64,000 nt of DNA from Nitrospira sp. ND1 (lineage in GTDB: Bacteria; Nitrospirota; Nitrospiria; Nitrospirales; Nitrospiraceae), in NCBI RefSeq assembly GCF_900170025.1, contig NZ_FWEX01000006.1, positions 2,434,671 to 2,498,670 of the forward strand, in the 5' to 3' direction. How positions within the stretch are numbered: position 1 is the first letter of the stretch; every line of letters starts with the position of its first letter. Both the position numbers and the translations under genes were made by a program. Shown here one piece after another: positions 25,283-34,157 of this stretch. Below the pieces are notes generated by a model, which was not told where the DNA came from, did not search any database, and saw nothing but the letters and a program-made list of their open reading frames with translations.

Positions 25283-27997
25283 ATGGTCGAGCAGGGACAA
25301 AATATCCAAGCCCGGTGGTACGCACAGTCACCCGATGAACTCGCGCGGGCGCTTGATGTGAACCTCGCAGAGGGATTGCGCGAGGATGACGCTGCGCGCC
25401 GTCTGTCGATGCACGGCCGTAATGAACTGCCGGAAGCCCCGCCCCCTTCCCCTTGGTCGATCCTTGGGGCGCAGTTCACCAGCCTGATTGTCTGGGTGCT
25501 GATCGGCGCTGCGATCGTCTCCGGCCTGCTCGGAGAATGGGTCGATACCGGCGCCATCCTCGCCATTGTCCTGCTGAACGGATTTCTGGGTTTCGTTCAA
25601 GAGTATCGAGCCGAACAGTCGCTGGCGGCACTAAAAACCCTGGCGGTGACCTACGCGCGGGTGATTCGCGGCGGCTCGCGGCGTCAGCTGTCTTCCACAG
25701 AATTGGTCCCTGGCGACATCATCGACGTAGAGGCGGGGGATCACATCCCGGCGGACGCGCGCCTGATTCACGCCGCAGCGTTGCGCACGCAGGAGGCCGC
25801 GCTGACCGGGGAATCCACGCCGGTCGATAAGTCAGGCGGGGTGCTGCCTGACAACGACCTGCCCCTGGCCGATCGGCGAAACATGCTGTTTCTGGGGACC
25901 ACCGTCACGGGAGGGAAAGGCCGTGCGCTCATCGTCGCAACCGGTCGCGGAACCGAGCTGGGGCGGATCGCCACGTTGATGACGTCGGTGCCTGTCGAGC
26001 CGACCCCGCTCCAGCGGCGGTTGGAGCAGTTCGGTCATGTGCTGCTGCTGCTGTCGCTCGGGATCGTCGTCGTTGTGTTCGTGCTGGGCTTGTGGCGAGG
26101 CGAGCCGGTCTTCGACATGTTTCTCACGGCCGTGAGTCTGGCGGTTGCGGCCATCCCGGAAGGTCTGCCCGCGATTGTGACGACGACCCTAGCACTTGGA
26201 GTCATGCGCATGGTGACGCGTCATGCGTTGATCCGTCGATTGCCGGCCGTGGAGACCCTGGGGGCGGCGACGGTGATCTGTACGGACAAGACCGGGACCC
26301 TGACGAAGAACGAAATGACGGTGACGCGCCTGGCCCTCGATGGACAGGTGTATGAGGTGACCGGAGAAGGGTATGGGCCGGAGGGTGACATTATCGGTGG
26401 CGATCCGCGCGAGGGAGGCTTGCAGCAGCTTCTGTTGAGCGCCCTGTTGTGCAACGACGCGACGCTCAAGGAAGTCGATGGCAGTTGGAAAGTGGTGGGC
26501 GATCCCACGGAAGGGGCGTTACTCGTTGCGGGCGGCAAGGCCGGATGGCGGAAAGAAGACCAGGAGCGGGCGCATCCGGTGGTGGGGGAAATTCCCTTCG
26601 ATTCCGAACGCAAGATGATGACGGTGGTTCGACGATCGGGCGCAGACATCGTGGCCTATGTGAAGGGAGCTCCGGATATTCTGCTCGGCCGTTGTCGCGA
26701 CTATCTGTCGGTCGAGGGAGAGGTGCGGCCGCTCACCGATTCGATGAGAGAGTCCATTCTGTCCATCAACCGGCAGTTCGCCGGGCAAGCCCTTCGTGTC
26801 GTCGCCCTGGCCCGGCGGCGCCTCGATCAAGAGCCGTCCATTTACGACTCCGAGACCATTGAGCGGCAGTTGGTCTTTCTCGGGTTAGCCGCCATGAAAG
26901 ATCCCTTGCGTCCCGAAGCCAAGGTGGCCGTCGAGCTCTGCCGGTCGGCGGGTATCGCGACGGTGATGATTACCGGTGATCACAAGGAGACGGCCTTGGC
27001 CATTGCGCGTGAGGCGGGGTTCCCGGGCGGCGCGACGCAGGCGCTGTCCGGCCTGGAGTTGAATGGGCTGACCGATGGCGAGTTGTCCGCGCGGGTCCGG
27101 GACATTGCGGTGTATGCGCGGGTATCGGCCGAGCACAAACTGCGCATCGTGAGGGCCTGGCGCGCGCAAGGGGCGGTGGTGGCGATGACCGGCGACGGGG
27201 TGAACGATGCCCCGGCGGTGCGGGAAGCGGATATCGGGATTGCGATGGGCCTGACCGGCACGGATGTCACGAAAGATGCGTCGGACATGGTCGTCACCGA
27301 CGACAATTTCGCTTCAATCGCGGCGGCGGTCGAGGAGGGTCGCAGTATCTACGACAATATTCGCAAGGCCGTGCATTATCTCTTGTCGTGCAATTTGAGC
27401 GAAGTGCTGGTGATGTTGGGGAGTACGTTGCTGGGCTGGCCCCTGCCGCTGCTTCCGATTCATATTCTGTGGATCAATCTGGTGACCGACGGATTTCCGG
27501 CTCTGGCCCTCGCCGTCGATCCGAAAGATCCCGATGTGATGAAACGGCCGCCTCGCGATCCGCAAGCCCGCCTGTTGGATCGAGAGCGATTTCTGGCTGT
27601 CTGTCTCCAGGGCACGGTGATGGCCATGGTGACGCTGGCCGTCTTCGGGATCTCTCTCACGATCTGGCACGATGAGGTGCCCTTCGCGCGAACCATGACC
27701 TTTACCACGCTGGTGTTGGTACAGCTGCTGCACGCCTTCAGTTGTCGCCATGAACGGTATTCTCTGTTTCAAATCGGGGTGATGACCAATCGGGCGCTTG
27801 TGGGGGCCGTGCTGCTCTCTGCCCTGTTACAGGCCTGGATTTTGTTGAGCGCCTGGGGGCAGGAGATTTTCAAAGTCGTTCCGCTTCGAGCCGACGAATG
27901 GTGGCTGATGCTGGGACTCGGCGTGCTGCCGTTCGTGGTGATGGAACTGTGGAAGGTGTGGAGGCGAATGCGGGAACCTGTCGCTGAAGCGCGCTAG
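25283..27997 (+). CDS. Calcium-type (P2A) cation-translocating ATPase
   Basis: The 904-residue pump has the N-terminal cation-ATPase domain, the actuator loop ALTGESTPVDK, the phosphorylation site CTDKTGTLTKNE (D335) and the hinge TGDGVNDAPAV. TM4 contains AIPEGLPAIVTTTLALG and TM6 contains LWINLVTDGFPALAL, reproducing the SERCA calcium-site residues Glu in PEGL and N/T/D in NLVTDG. It should expel Ca2+ (or Mn2+) from the cytosol. An upstream start at 25157 would add 42 residues with no domain. The stop overlaps the next leftward gene by four bases. Confidence 0.9.
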   Translation: MVEQGQNIQARWYAQSPDELARALDVNLAEGLREDDAARRLSMHGRNELPEAPPPSPWSILGAQFTSLIVWVLIGAAIVSGLLGEWVDTGAILAIVLLNGFLGFVQEYRAEQSLAALKTLAVTYARVIRGGSRRQLSSTELVPGDIIDVEAGDHIPADARLIHAAALRTQEAALTGESTPVDKSGGVLPDNDLPLADRRNMLFLGTTVTGGKGRALIVATGRGTELGRIATLMTSVPVEPTPLQRRLEQFGHVLLLLSLGIVVVVFVLGLWRGEPVFDMFLTAVSLAVAAIPEGLPAIVTTTLALGVMRMVTRHALIRRLPAVETLGAATVICTDKTGTLTKNEMTVTRLALDGQVYEVTGEGYGPEGDIIGGDPREGGLQQLLLSALLCNDATLKEVDGSWKVVGDPTEGALLVAGGKAGWRKEDQERAHPVVGEIPFDSERKMMTVVRRSGADIVAYVKGAPDILLGRCRDYLSVEGEVRPLTDSMRESILSINRQFAGQALRVVALARRRLDQEPSIYDSETIERQLVFLGLAAMKDPLRPEAKVAVELCRSAGIATVMITGDHKETALAIAREAGFPGGATQALSGLELNGLTDGELSARVRDIAVYARVSAEHKLRIVRAWRAQGAVVAMTGDGVNDAPAVREADIGIAMGLTGTDVTKDASDMVVTDDNFASIAAAVEEGRSIYDNIRKAVHYLLSCNLSEVLVMLGSTLLGWPLPLLPIHILWINLVTDGFPALALAVDPKDPDVMKRPPRDPQARLLDRERFLAVCLQGTVMAMVTLAVFGISLTIWHDEVPFARTMTFTTLVLVQLLHAFSCRHERYSLFQIGVMTNRALVGAVLLSALLQAWILLSAWGQEIFKVVPLRADEWWLMLGLGVLPFVVMELWKVWRRMREPVAEAR

Positions 27998-28869
27998 GGG
28001 GTGGGAGCAGGTACGGCCCAAATGGTGGTGAGGGGGCTGGCTTGCCGGCTGAACCCGACCGGCTTCGCGCCGTACATGTCTTCGATCGTGCGCAACAATC
28101 CGTAATGATCGACTTGCTCGCCGAACCGTCCCTGCCGCACCATCGGCCCCACCAGAATCGTCGGGATATGGTTGTCTGACTTTCCGTTGTCCTCATCCCA
28201 GGTGACGATCAGCAGGCTGTTGTGGGTGTCCGCCCATTGCACATAGGCATCCAGATGCGTCTGAAGCCAGTGGTCCCCGCGCTCGATGCGTTCGGGATCC
28301 TTGCCGTTATGCATGTCGTTCAGTTGATTGGGTACGACCATGCTGACGGTGGGTAGGGTATAGAAATCTGTCGGGAAGTCGGTGAACGGACGATTGTCGC
28401 CGGACGGCACCGTGTTGATGGGAGACGATTGCCAGTTGACCCATGGGTTATGCTTTCGCGCGTAGGATCCTGCGACGCAATCGGTGGCGCCGACGGCGGG
28501 CAGATCTTCGGCATACCCGGCGAAGGTCTGGCCGGCTTGCGTCAGGGTGCTATGAAGATTCGGGGCCGTCAACGCGAGCGGGCAGGTGTTCCCGTTGACC
28601 CCTTCGATGGATCCGGCAAACAAGGCAATATAGTTGGGTTGACTGGGATGGGTGATGCCGTAGGAGTTGGTCAGCAGCGCGCCTTTACGGGCCAGGGAGT
28701 TGAGGTAAGGAGCTGAAGGCGAGTCGATGATCTGAGCGAACGAATGGTTCTCCTCGATCACGATCACAATATGGTCGGGCTTGGGCAACGACGTCTGGGC
28801 GGAAACGGGTTCGATCCCGAAGAGGAGAGCCATCCACAGTGTGAGTATGGCCAGGGCGCGTGTGCACAT
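27994..28869 (-). CDS. Secreted phosphoesterase (phospholipase C/acid phosphatase family)
   Basis: This 291-residue protein starts with a signal peptide (ALAILTLWMALLFGIEPVSA) and continues with HIVIVIEENHSF, the hallmark of the phosphoesterase family PF04185 that includes bacterial phospholipase C and AcpA-type acid phosphatases. THPSQPNYIALFAG supplies the probable active-site Thr/Ser, and TWDEDNG and DNHIPTILVGP the later metal or substrate residues. The substrate is unknown; phosphate release in the periplasm is inferred. ATG 28869 has a perfect GGAGGGG site; a start at 28959 would hide the signal peptide. Confidence 0.82.
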   Translation of the reverse strand: MCTRALAILTLWMALLFGIEPVSAQTSLPKPDHIVIVIEENHSFAQIIDSPSAPYLNSLARKGALLTNSYGITHPSQPNYIALFAGSIEGVNGNTCPLALTAPNLHSTLTQAGQTFAGYAEDLPAVGATDCVAGSYARKHNPWVNWQSSPINTVPSGDNRPFTDFPTDFYTLPTVSMVVPNQLNDMHNGKDPERIERGDHWLQTHLDAYVQWADTHNSLLIVTWDEDNGKSDNHIPTILVGPMVRQGRFGEQVDHYGLLRTIEDMYGAKPVGFSRQASPLTTIWAVPAPTP

Positions 28870-28885
28870 GTGAAGCCCCTCCGGG

Positions 28886-30616
28886 TTACACGGGCAGTTC
28901 GCTGAGTCGCAGGGTATACAGATAATGATAGAGGCCCCGCTGCTCCAGCAGTGCGGCATGGGTCCCTTCTTCCACGATTTTCCCTTTATTCAGGACCAGG
29001 ATGCGATCGGCGCGCTGAATGGTGCTGAGCCGATGCGCCACGACGAAGGTGGTGCGGTTGACCATCAGGCGCTCCAGCGCTTCCTGCACCAGCCGTTCGG
29101 ACTCCGTATCCAGCGCGGAGGTGGCCTCGTCGAGCAGGAGAATTCTGGGATTCTTCAGAATGGCTCGCGCAATGGCGACACGTTGGCGTTGACCGCCTGA
29201 GAGATTGATGCCCTTTTCTCCGACGATCGTCTGATAGCCGTCCGGAAATCCCACGATGAACTCATGGGCATGCGCGGCCTTACTGGCGGCAATCATCTCT
29301 TCTTCGCTCGCGTCTTCCCGCCCGTAACGAATGTTGTCCCGGATGGGCCCGCCGAACAGGATCGTGTCTTGCGGCACCAGGGCGATCTGGCGGTACAGGC
29401 TGTCGAGCCGGACGTCTTTGACATCGTGGCCGTCCACCGTGAGCCGTCCGGCGGTCGGGTCGTAGAATCGGTGCAAGAGGTTCATGATCGTCGTCTTGCC
29501 TGACCCGGTGGGTCCGACGATCGCAATCAACTCGCCGGGCTTGGCTTCGAAGGAGAGGTCCGAGAGGATCGGCTGCCGGGGATCGTAGGCAAAGCTGATA
29601 TGCTCCGCGCGCACATGACCACGGATGGGCGGCAGATCGACGGCGCCCGGGGCATCGGCGATTTCGGCATGGGTGTCGAGAATCTCAAAGACGCGCTGCA
29701 TGGCCCCTTGGGCTTCCTTGATCTGCGCGAACACTCGGGCTGCCGATCCGAACGGTCCGATCAGAATGCCTGCAAACAGCACGAAGGCAAACAGGTCGCC
29801 GGGGGACACCGTTCCGTCGATGACCTGGCGCCCGCCGTACCACAAGACGAGGGCGGCGGCGGCAAAGGTGACGAAGATGATCGTCGGCACGAACCAGGCC
29901 ATGATGGTTGCACGGCGCAGTGACAGCTCCATCGCGGACTGGACCTGAGCCACGAAGCGTTCTTCTTCCCGTTTCGTTTGGACGAAGGATTTCACGACGC
30001 GGATCCCTGCAATGACTTCTTCGACCAGCGTGCTGACGGAGGCGGTTTGGTCCTGGATTTTGGTGGACAGCGCCCGGAGTCGCCGCCCGAACAGTTTGGC
30101 CACGACGACCAGCATCGGGAGCAGCACCAGAATGAGCAGGCAGAGTTGCCAGTTCATGGCGAACAGGAAGCCCGCGCCGCCGATGAAGGTGACGATTTGT
30201 TTGGCGGCGTCGATGGGCGTATCGGTCACGACGTTTTGGATGACGGTGACATCGTTCATGAGGCGGGACATCAATTCGCCGGTTCGGCGCTTCGAGAAGA
30301 AGTTGACCGACAGCGTCTCGAGATGTGCGAAGAGATGGATCCGGAAATCGGCCATCACCCGTTGGGAGACCCAGGCGGTGAGATAACTGTGTCCCATCGA
30401 ACATAACCCCTGGATCAGGACCAAGCCCAACAAGAGCAGGATCATTTCTGTCATGCGTGCGGCATCGTGCTGGACGGTGATGACGTCCCAAAGGGTGCCG
30501 CCTAAGCGAAGGAGGGCAAGGTTGATGGCGGCGACAGCCATAACCATGACGGCCGCCGCCATCATTCGAGGGACGTAGGGCTTGAGGAAGGGGTAGAATC
30601 GGTTAAACGAGAACAT
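28886..30616 (-). CDS. MsbA-like ABC exporter (fused permease and ATPase)
   Basis: The 576-residue half-transporter has six transmembrane helices in residues 15-300 and an ATPase domain with Walker A GPTGSGKTT, signature LSGGQRQRVAIARAIL, Walker B ILLLDEAT and the switch histidine VVAHRLST. It resembles MsbA/MsbA-like lipid flippases and multidrug half-transporters and would work as a homodimer. The exact cargo cannot be read. ATG 30616 gives the natural cytoplasmic N-terminus; a longer start at 30664 adds 16 unsupported residues. Confidence 0.87.
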   Translation of the reverse strand: MFSFNRFYPFLKPYVPRMMAAAVMVMAVAAINLALLRLGGTLWDVITVQHDAARMTEMILLLLGLVLIQGLCSMGHSYLTAWVSQRVMADFRIHLFAHLETLSVNFFSKRRTGELMSRLMNDVTVIQNVVTDTPIDAAKQIVTFIGGAGFLFAMNWQLCLLILVLLPMLVVVAKLFGRRLRALSTKIQDQTASVSTLVEEVIAGIRVVKSFVQTKREEERFVAQVQSAMELSLRRATIMAWFVPTIIFVTFAAAALVLWYGGRQVIDGTVSPGDLFAFVLFAGILIGPFGSAARVFAQIKEAQGAMQRVFEILDTHAEIADAPGAVDLPPIRGHVRAEHISFAYDPRQPILSDLSFEAKPGELIAIVGPTGSGKTTIMNLLHRFYDPTAGRLTVDGHDVKDVRLDSLYRQIALVPQDTILFGGPIRDNIRYGREDASEEEMIAASKAAHAHEFIVGFPDGYQTIVGEKGINLSGGQRQRVAIARAILKNPRILLLDEATSALDTESERLVQEALERLMVNRTTFVVAHRLSTIQRADRILVLNKGKIVEEGTHAALLEQRGLYHYLYTLRLSELPV

Positions 30617-30719
30617 GGGTGTTAGGACAATCGTTTCAGAGAGGGCAGGCCTGTAGCGTATCACCGTTGGTGGCGGCGATACGCATACGACATGACCTTC
30701 GTGGTGAGGTGAGATCGCG

Positions 30720-30938
30720 CTAGAGCTGAGCGATGGACTCGATCAAGTTCTTATTGATCGCCACAAAGTCCGACCGATCCTTATCGTTGATCAACACGTC
30801 AGTCAGGCTGATGAACAGCCGCTGCTCTTCGTTGATCGCGTCGGACACACGATTGCGCATGGGCGGGATGAGGAAATCCCCGACGTACACACAGTTCACC
30901 GTTCGAACGCGGATGCGAACTTTTTTGCCTTCGGGCAC
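30720..30938 (-). CDS. Small conserved hypothetical protein
   Basis: The 72-residue protein begins MPEGKKVRIRVRTVNCVYVGDFLIPP and reads as a compact beta-rich domain followed by helices (VSDAINEEQRLFISLTDVLIND). The layout of a basic strand, then a FLIPPMRNRVSD loop and LTDVLIN suggests a small single-domain protein that carries a target-sequence like an RNA- or ligand-binding barrel, but I recognise no named family. It is 31 bases downstream of the small ribosomal protein gene on the same strand, so the two may be co-transcribed. Confidence 0.65.
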   Translation of the reverse strand: MPEGKKVRIRVRTVNCVYVGDFLIPPMRNRVSDAINEEQRLFISLTDVLINDKDRSDFVAINKNLIESIAQL

Positions 30939-30969
30939 GGATCCCTCCGTCCATTATGTCGTGATGGGC

Positions 30970-31065
30970 TCAGCTCTTGCGACGCAAGAATTTCTGACGC
31001 CGGCGCAACTTTTTATACTTGTGCTTGCGCATCTTCTTCCGGCGTTTCTTGAGGACACTCGCCAT
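30970..31065 (-). CDS. 31-residue bS22-like ribosomal protein (AURKAIP1/COX24 domain)
   Basis: Translation of the reverse strand gives a very basic peptide: MASVLKKRRKKMRKHK, then YKKLRRRQKFLRRKS and stop. This is the AURKAIP1/COX24 (mitochondrial mS38, bacterial bS22) motif KKRRKKMRKHKYKKLRRR. In mycobacterial ribosomes a protein of this type sits in the small subunit near 16S rRNA. A GGAG ribosome site lies about nine bases before the ATG. A promoter candidate lies further upstream. The gene is below usual length cut-offs and is easily missed. Confidence 0.9.
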   Translation of the reverse strand: MASVLKKRRKKMRKHKYKKLRRRQKFLRRKS

Positions 31066-31094
31066 ACATTCAATCTCCAACTGCTAGGCGCGGG

Positions 31095-31123
31095 AGTCTA
31101 GTGGGTTTCAGTCCAAAATGCAA
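31095..31123 (-). promoter_or_regulatory. Sigma-70 promoter candidate for the bS22-like gene
   Basis: On the reverse strand TTGCAT (31118-31123), 17 bases, then TAGACT (31095-31100). The start site would be near 31088, about 23 bases before the ATG, which leaves room for the GGAG ribosome site. Confidence 0.45.
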
Positions 31124-31205
31124 GCCAAGATTATGACTTGTTGCATGTCGATAGGCCGCATAATCGTATGCAGGCGGCGATTGAACGTGGGGTGAGCCAC
31201 TCAGC

Positions 31206-31235
31206 TTGACCTCTTTCCGCCAAGATTCCTATACT
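31206..31235 (+). promoter_or_regulatory. Sigma-70 promoter placing the start site at the lipoprotein ATG
   Basis: TTGACC (31206-31211), 18 bases, TATACT (31230-31235). Transcription would begin at about 31241-31243, which is the ATG of the following gene, so the message may be leaderless. Confidence 0.55.
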
Positions 31236-31240
31236 GCGCC

Positions 31241-31756
31241 ATGATTGAATCTTGCCCGCCGATTTCTCTTCGTCTCGGTCGCGTTTTCCTTGCCCTGCTG
31301 CTGATCATGACTGTGGGTTGTGCAGGAAAAACCCTTCAGTATAAGGACGATCACGACCGTATTCTCCGTATCGACCAGGCCGTGGAGTTGCTCCGCAAAT
31401 CCTACGTAGAGCGGGACCGTAGTGCGCTGGAGGCGTTGCTCCTCCCGTCGGGAAATCTGGATCAGGTGCAACGTGAGATTCACGCCGACTTCGATACCTT
31501 TCGCGACATTCAGTTGGAGTTTTCCATCGAGCGCATCTTAATCGAAGGGGACAATATCGATGTGTTTGTCCATTGGCAGGGCCAGTGGAAACGGGACCCT
31601 GCCGAGGTGGGCACGCGCCAGCGTGGCCACGGGCGGTTGGCCTGGGTCGGCACACAGTCCATTCTGCTTCGGGAAGCTCAGGGCGATCTGCCCTTCGGCA
31701 TGGGCGCGCGCGCCAGCGTGGGCGAAGACCCGGCACGCGGGCAAGCCAAGCCATAG
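31241..31756 (+). CDS. Predicted lipoprotein, possibly translated from a leaderless mRNA
   Basis: The 171-residue protein has a signal sequence with lipobox MTVGC (cysteine near residue 27). The mature part holds helix IDQAVELLRKSYVERDRSALEALLLP and strands around VHWQGQWKRDP, which loosely recall NTF2-like lipoproteins, but no family is certain. No ribosome site precedes the ATG, and the only upstream promoter puts the 5' end at the start codon. nadB follows after two bases. Confidence 0.7.
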   Translation: MIESCPPISLRLGRVFLALLLIMTVGCAGKTLQYKDDHDRILRIDQAVELLRKSYVERDRSALEALLLPSGNLDQVQREIHADFDTFRDIQLEFSIERILIEGDNIDVFVHWQGQWKRDPAEVGTRQRGHGRLAWVGTQSILLREAQGDLPFGMGARASVGEDPARGQAKP

Positions 31757-31758
31757 CC

Positions 31759-33435
31759 ATGTCTGCCAGGTTGTCCTCGTCCAAAATTGAAACAGACTTT
31801 CTCGTGGTCGGAAGCGGCGTCGCGGGTTTGCGCGCGGCGATCGAACTCAGCCGGGCCGGGCGCGTGTTGATGTTGACCAAGGGGCATCCTCTGGAAAGTA
31901 ATTCCATGTATGCCCAGGGCGGCGTCGCGGTGGCGTTGAGCGAGGAAGATGATGTCGGCAGCCATTTGACCGATACGCTGAAGGCCGGCCACGGGTTGTG
32001 TCGACGGGAAGCCGTGCGTGTGTTGGTCGAAGAAGGGCCGGAACGGATCCAGGAACTGATCGCCTGGGGCGCGAAGTTCGACAAGATCGGAAAGCGCTTC
32101 GCATTCACCCGTGAGGCGGCCCACAGCCGGAGCCGCATTCTGCGCGCGCGAGGCGATGCCACGGGCAACGAGATGGTGCGCGCCCTCATGAGCTATGCCG
32201 CGAGGCAGCCGCGCATTCAACGATTGGATCGGCGATTCACGGTCGACCTGGCGGTCGTCGATGGACGCTGTTGCGGCGCCATTGTGCTGAATGAGATGAC
32301 CGGCGAACGCACGGTGTTACCGGCCAGTGCCGTGGTGTTGTCGACCGGTGGCGCCGGGCAGGTCTATGCGCGGACGACGAATCCGGGCAACGCGACGGGA
32401 GACGGCATGGCGATGGCCCTCCGGGCCGGGGCGTTGTTGATGGATATGGAGTTTGTGCAATTTCATCCCACGTCTCTGTATCTGCCGTCGAGCCCGCCGT
32501 TTCTCCTGTCGGAGGCCATCCGCGGGGAGGGCGGCCAGCTGCGAAATATCAAAGGCGAGTTGTTCATGCATCGCTACCATCCGGACGGCGCGCTGGCGCC
32601 GCGCGATGTGGTGTCGCGGGCGATCTGGTCCGAAATGGCGGCGACTCGCGCGCGCCATGTGTATTTGGATGTGACGCATCTGGGCGCGGCCTTTGTGAAG
32701 CGGCGATTCCCCACCATCTATGCGACCTGCCTGCGGTACGACATCGACATGACCGAAGAATGGATCCCTGTCTCGCCCAGCGCGCATTACATGATGGGCG
32801 GTGTCTGGACGGATGTGCAGGGAGCGACGACGTTGCCCGGCTTGTGTGCGGCCGGCGAGGTCGCCTGCAGCGGTGTGCATGGCGCGAATCGTCTGGCGAG
32901 CAATTCGCTGTTGGAAGGTTTGGTCTTCGGCATGCGGGCTGCGCAATCTGCGGTGGCCCATGCGGGACGATTCCCGGGGCCGGTGCGCATGCCCCACCTG
33001 GAAGAACTCGAACAGGGCTGGCCGACGGACTTCGACGATCCGGAGAAGTTGCGAAGCTCACTGCGTCGCTTGATGTGGGGTAAGGTGGGACTCGTGCGCT
33101 CAGGCGATTCGTTGATCAGTGCCTCCGCGCAACTGGTGCGCTGGATGCGCCTGTTGACCAAGCCATTTGCCTCGCGAGCGGCCCTGGAGGTCAAGAACAT
33201 GGTGCAGGTCGCCCGCTGTATCACTGACGCGGCATTATGGCGGGAGAATAGTGTCGGGGCTCACTACCGTTCAGATTTTCCGGAGCCCAATCGGCCTGGA
33301 TGGCGGCAACACAGCCAGTTGCTGTTTACGGACGGTCAGACGAGCGGGTCGGCAGCGAAGGAGCGAGCGCTCGTGCTTTCGCCCCCAGCGCCTGTGCGCG
33401 GTAAGCCCGGGAAGAAGAAAGCCGGTCGTTCGTAA
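31759..33435 (+). CDS. nadB: L-aspartate oxidase
   Basis: This 558-residue FAD enzyme oxidises L-aspartate to iminoaspartate, the first step of NAD synthesis. It shows the dinucleotide motif VVGSGVAGLRAAIELS, YAQGGVAVAL, substrate/FAD motifs HPTSLY and EAIRGEGG, and SAHYMMGGVWTD and AAGEVACSGVHGANRLASNSLLEG, all typical of NadB rather than succinate dehydrogenase. The ATG at 31759 matches the family N-terminus. It overlaps the convergent lytic transglycosylase gene by 110 bases. nadA is not in the window. Confidence 0.93.
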   Translation: MSARLSSSKIETDFLVVGSGVAGLRAAIELSRAGRVLMLTKGHPLESNSMYAQGGVAVALSEEDDVGSHLTDTLKAGHGLCRREAVRVLVEEGPERIQELIAWGAKFDKIGKRFAFTREAAHSRSRILRARGDATGNEMVRALMSYAARQPRIQRLDRRFTVDLAVVDGRCCGAIVLNEMTGERTVLPASAVVLSTGGAGQVYARTTNPGNATGDGMAMALRAGALLMDMEFVQFHPTSLYLPSSPPFLLSEAIRGEGGQLRNIKGELFMHRYHPDGALAPRDVVSRAIWSEMAATRARHVYLDVTHLGAAFVKRRFPTIYATCLRYDIDMTEEWIPVSPSAHYMMGGVWTDVQGATTLPGLCAAGEVACSGVHGANRLASNSLLEGLVFGMRAAQSAVAHAGRFPGPVRMPHLEELEQGWPTDFDDPEKLRSSLRRLMWGKVGLVRSGDSLISASAQLVRWMRLLTKPFASRAALEVKNMVQVARCITDAALWRENSVGAHYRSDFPEPNRPGWRQHSQLLFTDGQTSGSAAKERALVLSPPAPVRGKPGKKKAGRS

Positions 33436-34006
33436 GGAAGGTGCGGTAGTACCGAAGCACTTTTTGGACATACTGCCTGGTTTCCGGGATAGGGGGAAGC
33501 CCTTGATAGCGCTCCACGGCATGTTCGCCGGCATTGTACGCCGCTAAGGCCAGCGGAAGATTTCCGTTAAACCGGTCCAGCAACTGTCGCAGATATTTCG
33601 TCCCGCCGCCGATATTCTCATCCGGATTGTAGGAATCCCGTACGTCCAAGCGCACGGCCGTTTGCGGCATCAGCTGCATCAGGCCGATTGCCCCGGCGCG
33701 TGAGACCGCCTGCGGGTCGAAGTCGGATTCCGTCTTGATCACTGCACGAATCAGCGCCGGATGGAGACGATGGGCTCTGGAATGTCGGGCAATCACCGGC
33801 TCCAATTCCCCGTCCGAGATGACCGTGCGCGCGCGCGGGAGTTCAGCAATCACTCGTCTGTATCGAGGATCGTTCGGCACGTTGGTGAGAGAAATGGTGC
33901 CGTTGGCATCGATGTACTGATAGACGTCAGCCTGGCTGGGGAGGGCATTCAGGAGCAGTGCCGCGGCAACTGAGAAGAGGGCTGCTGTGCGGCTGAAATG
34001 GGCCAT
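33326..34006 (-). CDS. DUF4124 plus SLT-domain lytic transglycosylase
   Basis: The 226-residue protein has a signal peptide, a short DUF4124-like strand pair (DVYQYIDANGTISLTNVP, about 27-44) and a C-terminal SLT domain: IKTESDFDPQAVSRAGAIGLMQLMPQTA contains catalytic Glu in TESD and the GLMQLMP loop, and AYNAGEHAVERYQGLPP follows. It cleaves peptidoglycan glycan strands in the periplasm. Its last 37 codons overlap the end of nadB on the other strand; the tail beyond the SLT domain is Arg/Ala-rich and may not be functional. Confidence 0.87.
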   Translation of the reverse strand: MAHFSRTAALFSVAAALLLNALPSQADVYQYIDANGTISLTNVPNDPRYRRVIAELPRARTVISDGELEPVIARHSRAHRLHPALIRAVIKTESDFDPQAVSRAGAIGLMQLMPQTAVRLDVRDSYNPDENIGGGTKYLRQLLDRFNGNLPLALAAYNAGEHAVERYQGLPPIPETRQYVQKVLRYYRTFLTNDRLSSSRAYRAQALGAKARALAPSLPTRSSDRP

Positions 34007-34054
34007 CTGGATTGTGGCTCCCGTGTACGAACCGAATCACATTCGGATGTTTCA

Positions 34055-34083
34055 ACCGTAGCATCGGACCCTCGACCTGTCAA
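34055..34083 (-). promoter_or_regulatory. Sigma-70 promoter candidate for the lytic transglycosylase
   Basis: Reverse strand: TTGACA (34078-34083), 17 bases, TACGGT (34055-34060). The -35 box is perfect and the -10 weak. The start site would lie about 40 bases before the gene. Confidence 0.45.
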
Positions 34084-34157
34084 AAAACTCCGTCCCTGGC
34101 TAGCCCGATTGTTTCCTCGTAACCAATTGATACTATGGATATGTATTGCCATATTCG

